From NCBI RefSeq assembly GCF_035917575.1, contig NZ_CP109090.1, positions 6,262,001 through 6,326,000 of the forward strand: a stretch of DNA of 64,000 bases. Reading direction: 5' to 3'. This document shows positions 60,592 to 64,000 of this stretch, one piece after another; the first letter of the stretch is position 1; every line of letters starts with the position of its first letter. The position numbers were made by a program, and so were the translations under genes. The DNA comes from Streptomyces sp. NBC_01788 (GTDB lineage: Bacteria; Actinomycetota; Actinomycetes; Streptomycetales; Streptomycetaceae). The notes under the pieces were generated by a model. That model was not told the origin of the DNA. It made no database searches and saw nothing but the letters and a program-made list of their open reading frames with translations.

Positions 60592-62124
60592 TTATTGATC
60601 CGACGCGCCGGGTACCAAAACGAGCGGGTTGGGCAGCCCGGTCCACTGGTCGCCGGGCGTGCCGGGAGACAACCGCATCAGTGTCAACGCCTTCGCCGGA
60701 ACGGGCTGTTCGCGCAGCGCCACGACGTCCGGGGTACGCGGCAGATCCCGTACGGCCGGCTCCAGCGCGGACCGTAGCGCCGTCGCCGATCCCACCGTTC
60801 CCGCCAGCGCGCCCGCCACCAGCGAGCCGAACAGCTTGCGGCGCAGGGAGGTCGGGTCGTCGGTGAGGTTCCGGGTCGGCAACTCCGGTACGGCGATGCC
60901 GTGCTGGGAGAGCCGGGCGGGACTGATCCGGATGTCGGCGAGGTCGCGGTAGACCAGCCGCAGCGGGGCGCCGGACCCGGACAGCACCACGAGCAGGTTC
61001 TGGCCGTGCGCCTCCAGGGCCACCCCCGACTCCAGCAGGCGCAAGCCGACGGTCAGCGCCAGACGCGTGAACTCCTCCGTCCAGGCGGGCGAGTCGGGCA
61101 GGCCCGTGGTGGGCAGCGCCGCCACCGGCACGACATGCTCCCCGGGCGCCGCGTACGTCCGCGGCGACTCCCGCAACAGGGCGGCCAGTTCGGGGGAGCC
61201 CGTGGTGGCCGCGCCCAGGGTGCGGGTGATGTGCAGCAGGCCGTCCGTGCGGGCCGCCAGGTCCACGGCGAAGGCCGACAGGGTGGCTGAGGCGGTCACC
61301 GAGCCGACCGAGATGTCCCGGACGGAGGACGTCAGCCGGGCGCTGAGCGAGGTCTTGACATGCGGTCCGCCGGGCACGGCGAGCGTCCGCAGCGACATCA
61401 GCGGATGCGCCGCGAGGACACGCGCCCCACGGGGCTGCTTGAGCACGTGCGCCACCTGCCAGGGGTGCACGGGGATCAGCAGCCGCCCGCCGTCCCGCAG
61501 ATCCTCCGGCCACGCCCCGCTCACCAGGCACCCCCGCTCCGGAACCGGCAGCAGGCCCAGCTCGACCGCCGGCCGGTGCTCGGGCCCGTACGCGAGCTGC
61601 TCGGCGACCGAGAAGCCGGGCCGGGAACGGCAGTTGGGGTGGAAGGGGTGACCGTCGACCACCCGCTGCTCCCACTGCCAGTCCGTCACCGGCCACTCCC
61701 GCGGGGAAGCCTCGTCCTCGGGCGGCTGATCGGCCCGCGACAGCGCCAGCGAGGCGACACTGTGCCCCAGTTCGGCGGCGAGGGAGTCGCCGTGCGGTAC
61801 GGCGAGGTCACGCATCAGGCGCGCCGGGTCCTCGTGGACCGTCCCGGCCAGACGTACGGCGGTGACGTACCCGGAGGTGGCGTACGGGTCCGACGGCGGC
61901 CCCTCCAGCCGGCGGCCGTCGCGCAGCCGCAGGACGAGCGCGTCCCGTGTGCGCTCCCGGCCCGCGACCCACGGCAGCGGCTCATGGGCGAGCGCCCGCC
62001 ACAGCCGGGTCAGCACGGCGGCCCGCGCGCCGGGCAGCCGCGCCGCGTACCGTGGGGCCAGGTCGGGCCGCACGGCGGCCAGCTCCTCGGCGACCTCGGT
62101 CTCGGTGGCTGGGGGACGGTGCAC
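60592..62124 (-). CDS. IucA/IucC-family (NIS) siderophore synthetase
   Basis: 510 residues, GTG start. NRPS-independent siderophore synthetases join a carboxylate to an amine or alcohol with ATP. Landmarks: GHPFHPNCRSRPGFS, IPVHPWQVAHVL, VKTSLSARLTSSVRDIS and LEAHGQNLLVVLSG followed by LVYRDLADIRIS. In the first motif the usual lysine of HPxxKxR is Arg here. Ten bp upstream of the vWA stop on the same strand order, and divergent from a second synthetase. Substrate unknown. Confidence 0.9.
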   Translation of the reverse strand: MHRPPATETEVAEELAAVRPDLAPRYAARLPGARAAVLTRLWRALAHEPLPWVAGRERTRDALVLRLRDGRRLEGPPSDPYATSGYVTAVRLAGTVHEDPARLMRDLAVPHGDSLAAELGHSVASLALSRADQPPEDEASPREWPVTDWQWEQRVVDGHPFHPNCRSRPGFSVAEQLAYGPEHRPAVELGLLPVPERGCLVSGAWPEDLRDGGRLLIPVHPWQVAHVLKQPRGARVLAAHPLMSLRTLAVPGGPHVKTSLSARLTSSVRDISVGSVTASATLSAFAVDLAARTDGLLHITRTLGAATTGSPELAALLRESPRTYAAPGEHVVPVAALPTTGLPDSPAWTEEFTRLALTVGLRLLESGVALEAHGQNLLVVLSGSGAPLRLVYRDLADIRISPARLSQHGIAVPELPTRNLTDDPTSLRRKLFGSLVAGALAGTVGSATALRSALEPAVRDLPRTPDVVALREQPVPAKALTLMRLSPGTPGDQWTGLPNPLVLVPGASDQ

Positions 62125-62207
62125 GGTCGGACTCCTCCGATACGGACGGGCGTCAGGTCGGCGCGCGCCGGGCAGACATACTGATCACCTTCGCACCGCG
62201 TGGACTT

Positions 62208-63761
62208 ATGGACCGAACGGACCGAGTAAAGCGCATGGAGCTCCCGCCCCCCACCGGCGACGTCGCGCCCGCCACCGCGGGCATCGCGGAGCGCGCCGAC
62301 GCGTACGCGGCCGCGCCCCTGCTGAACTGCCTGCTCCGCGAGGTCGCGCGGCCGTGCCCGGACCCGGGCGGGTTCCGAACGTACCGGCTGCCGGGCGGGG
62401 GCCGGCTGCTGCGGGTGCGCGACGGGCGGCGGCCCACCGCGCCGGAGGTGTACGCGGGGGACGGCTGGCAGCGGATCGGCCACCCGGAACTGATCAAACT
62501 CGTGACCGAGGAGCTGCGCCGGTACACGGGCCTGTCCAACGACGAGCTGCCCGCCGAGATGATCGACAGCCGGGAGGCGGTGGCGGCGCTGCTCGCCGCC
62601 CGCGACCGCGCGCCGGTGCCCGAGGACCCGTACGTCCGCTCCGAGCAGGCGCTCGTCACCGGCCACCCGTACCACCCGGCGCCGAAGGCGCGAGGGGGCG
62701 GCCCGGTCGCCTCCTGGCTGCCGTACGCGCCCGAGGCGCACGCCCGCTTCCCGCTGGTGCTGCTCGGGGTGCGCGAGGACGTGGCCGTCGAGGAGGGCGA
62801 CACCTCGGCGCTCGACGCGCTGGGCCAGGCCCCTCCCGGCTACCGGCTGTTGCCCGCCCACCCCTGGCAGCTCGACCTGGTCGGCCGCGACCTGGCCGGG
62901 GCCTTCGCCGACGGGCGGCTGCTGCGGCTGGGCACGACGGCCCGCGCGGTGTGGCCCACGGCGGCGGTCCGCACCGTCCACGTCCCCGACGCGGACCTCT
63001 TCCTGAAGTTCAGCCTGGACGTGCGGATCACCAACGACGTACGGCGGCTGTGGCGGCACGACCTGCGCGAACTGCGCCGCACCGACACGGCCGTCGCGAC
63101 CGCGTTCGGCCGGCTGCCGGGCCCGGCGGCCTGGCTGTCCGACCGCGGCTACCGCACGGCCGCCTTCGCCTTCGAGGAACTCGCCGTCGTCGTCCGCGAC
63201 GGACTCGGCGAACATCTGGTGCCCGGCGCGACCCCGCTGCTCGCCGCCGCCCTGGCCGAGGGCTTCGACGGCAACCCGCTGGACGGCCCGGCGGACCCGG
63301 CACTGTGGTGGGAGGCGTATCTGCGCCAGGTCGTACCCCCCGCCCTCGGGGCCTTCGCCCGGTACGGCGTCGTTCTGGAGGCCCATCTGCAGAACTCGCT
63401 GATCGCCGTGGACGCCGGCGGTATGCCCGTGCAGGCGCTCTTCCGGGACGCGGAGGGCGTCAAGCTGCTGCCGGACGTCTCCCGGGCCGCCGGATGGGAG
63501 CGGCTGGTGTACTGCCTGGTCGTCAACCATCTCGGTGAGATCGCCGCCGCCCTCGCCGAACGCCACCCGGGCCTCGACCCCTGGCCCGCCGCCCGTCGTG
63601 AACTCGCCCGCCACGACCTGCCGGAGGCCGCCGCCCTGCTCACCTCGCCCACCGTGCCCGGCAAGACGAACCTGCTGTTGCGCTGGACCGGAGCCAACGG
63701 CGCGGCGGCCCGTTACCAGCCGCTGCCGAACCCGCTGGTGACCACCCGGATCCCGCGCTGA
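62208..63761 (+). CDS. IucA/IucC-family (NIS) siderophore synthetase, second
   Basis: 517 residues from ATG 62208; ATG 62235 is also possible. Motifs complete: GHPYHPAPKARGGG, LPAHPWQLDLVGRDL, LKFSLDVRITNDVRRLWRHD, LEAHLQNSLIAV and QALFRDAEGVKLLP. It is divergent from and only distantly similar to the synthetase at 60592, so the two probably act on different bonds of one siderophore. No exporter, decarboxylase or receptor gene is in the window. No good iron box was found in the 83-bp gap. Confidence 0.9.
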   Translation: MDRTDRVKRMELPPPTGDVAPATAGIAERADAYAAAPLLNCLLREVARPCPDPGGFRTYRLPGGGRLLRVRDGRRPTAPEVYAGDGWQRIGHPELIKLVTEELRRYTGLSNDELPAEMIDSREAVAALLAARDRAPVPEDPYVRSEQALVTGHPYHPAPKARGGGPVASWLPYAPEAHARFPLVLLGVREDVAVEEGDTSALDALGQAPPGYRLLPAHPWQLDLVGRDLAGAFADGRLLRLGTTARAVWPTAAVRTVHVPDADLFLKFSLDVRITNDVRRLWRHDLRELRRTDTAVATAFGRLPGPAAWLSDRGYRTAAFAFEELAVVVRDGLGEHLVPGATPLLAAALAEGFDGNPLDGPADPALWWEAYLRQVVPPALGAFARYGVVLEAHLQNSLIAVDAGGMPVQALFRDAEGVKLLPDVSRAAGWERLVYCLVVNHLGEIAAALAERHPGLDPWPAARRELARHDLPEAAALLTSPTVPGKTNLLLRWTGANGAAARYQPLPNPLVTTRIPR

Positions 63762-64000
63762 CCTCGGCGGGTGCGAGGACCGCCCGCCGTACGCCGGCTG
63801 GTGTGCCCGCGTGAGGGGACCGCTGTCCATCCCCGTCCCGCCGGGACCGTCCCGCCACCTCTGGCTGCCGTCAGTGGGTCAAGGCGTAGTGTGCCGCGTA
63901 ACCCTGACGCTCTTTCATGCCGCTGTCCCGGTTTTGGGGAGATCGAGACAATCAGTTCACCCAACGTTCGGACGACGGCCGGGAGTCCCGGTTTTACTCG
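63762..64000. other. Window end, probable upstream region of the next gene
   Basis: 239 bp with no supported gene. GTCCCGGTTTT occurs twice (63925-63935 and 63985-63995), 60 bp apart. The leftward frame at 63713-63964 lacks a ribosome site and family features. Confidence 0.4.

Overview
The window is chromosomal DNA of a Streptomyces or close relative. It is very GC-rich, codon third positions are almost all G or C, GTG starts and GTGA/ATGA stop-start overlaps are common, and the gene families are streptomycete ones (DUF2637, PucR, HxlR, large LuxR ATPases, DmdR-type iron box, DUF3040, ARPP-2-like). No rRNA, tRNA or CRISPR array was seen.

Layout. 0-2 kb: three leftward genes for secreted WxL/DUF916-type surface proteins, one frameshifted. 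2.2-4.1 kb: an Ada/AlkA-type fusion overlapping ogt (alkylation repair). 4-14 kb: regulators, a proline-rich PP2C-like protein, pyruvate:quinone oxidoreductase, a RsbW-like ATPase, a DUF2637 membrane protein, an FhuF-like iron reductase behind an iron box, and a GntR regulator. 14.3-21.6 kb: a PucR regulator divergent from a three-subunit xanthine dehydrogenase plus XdhC. 21.6-31 kb: assorted genes including a putative AlkZ-like DNA glycosylase behind a perfect palindrome, a trypsin, and two LuxR-type regulators. 31.2-34.5 kb: two coupled acyl-CoA synthetases.

34.6-47.9 kb is a purine and glyoxylate catabolic region: gcl, hyi, glxR, uraD, uraH, uricase, an 8-oxoguanine/guanine deaminase and an intact purine permease. 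With the xanthine dehydrogenase 20 kb away it covers guanine/xanthine to urate to allantoin, and then glyoxylate to glycerate; allantoinase and allantoicase are not here. The region also carries decay: the catalase gene is cut to its first quarter, and a first permease has lost its N-terminal membrane half to unrelated sequence. gcl, hyi and the catalase remnant share one promoter design, a TTGAC-type -35 followed by two 15-bp imperfect palindromes whose centres are 21 bp apart, which suggests a common repressor (AllR-like).

48-54.3 kb: a phosphatase, a three-gene unit combining an alpha-helical/vWA (TROVE-like) protein, an ARPP-2-like protein and a membrane protein, and an aminotransferase. 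54.4-58.8 kb is a rearranged stretch: an HxlR regulator, a frameshifted phospholipase-D-like gene flanked by imperfect duplications of the surrounding chromosome, and an IS1182-type element sitting inside one duplicated terminator. 58.5-60.6 kb: a secreted vWA protein with its membrane partner. 60.6-63.8 kb: two divergent IucA/IucC-type siderophore synthetases.

Most interesting for follow-up: the duplication-flanked phospholipase-D cassette with its IS and an internal empty-site reference; the shared twin-operator promoters; the vWA/ARPP-2 unit; the palindrome-controlled AlkZ-like gene; and short palindromic repeats inserted in frame in three coding regions.
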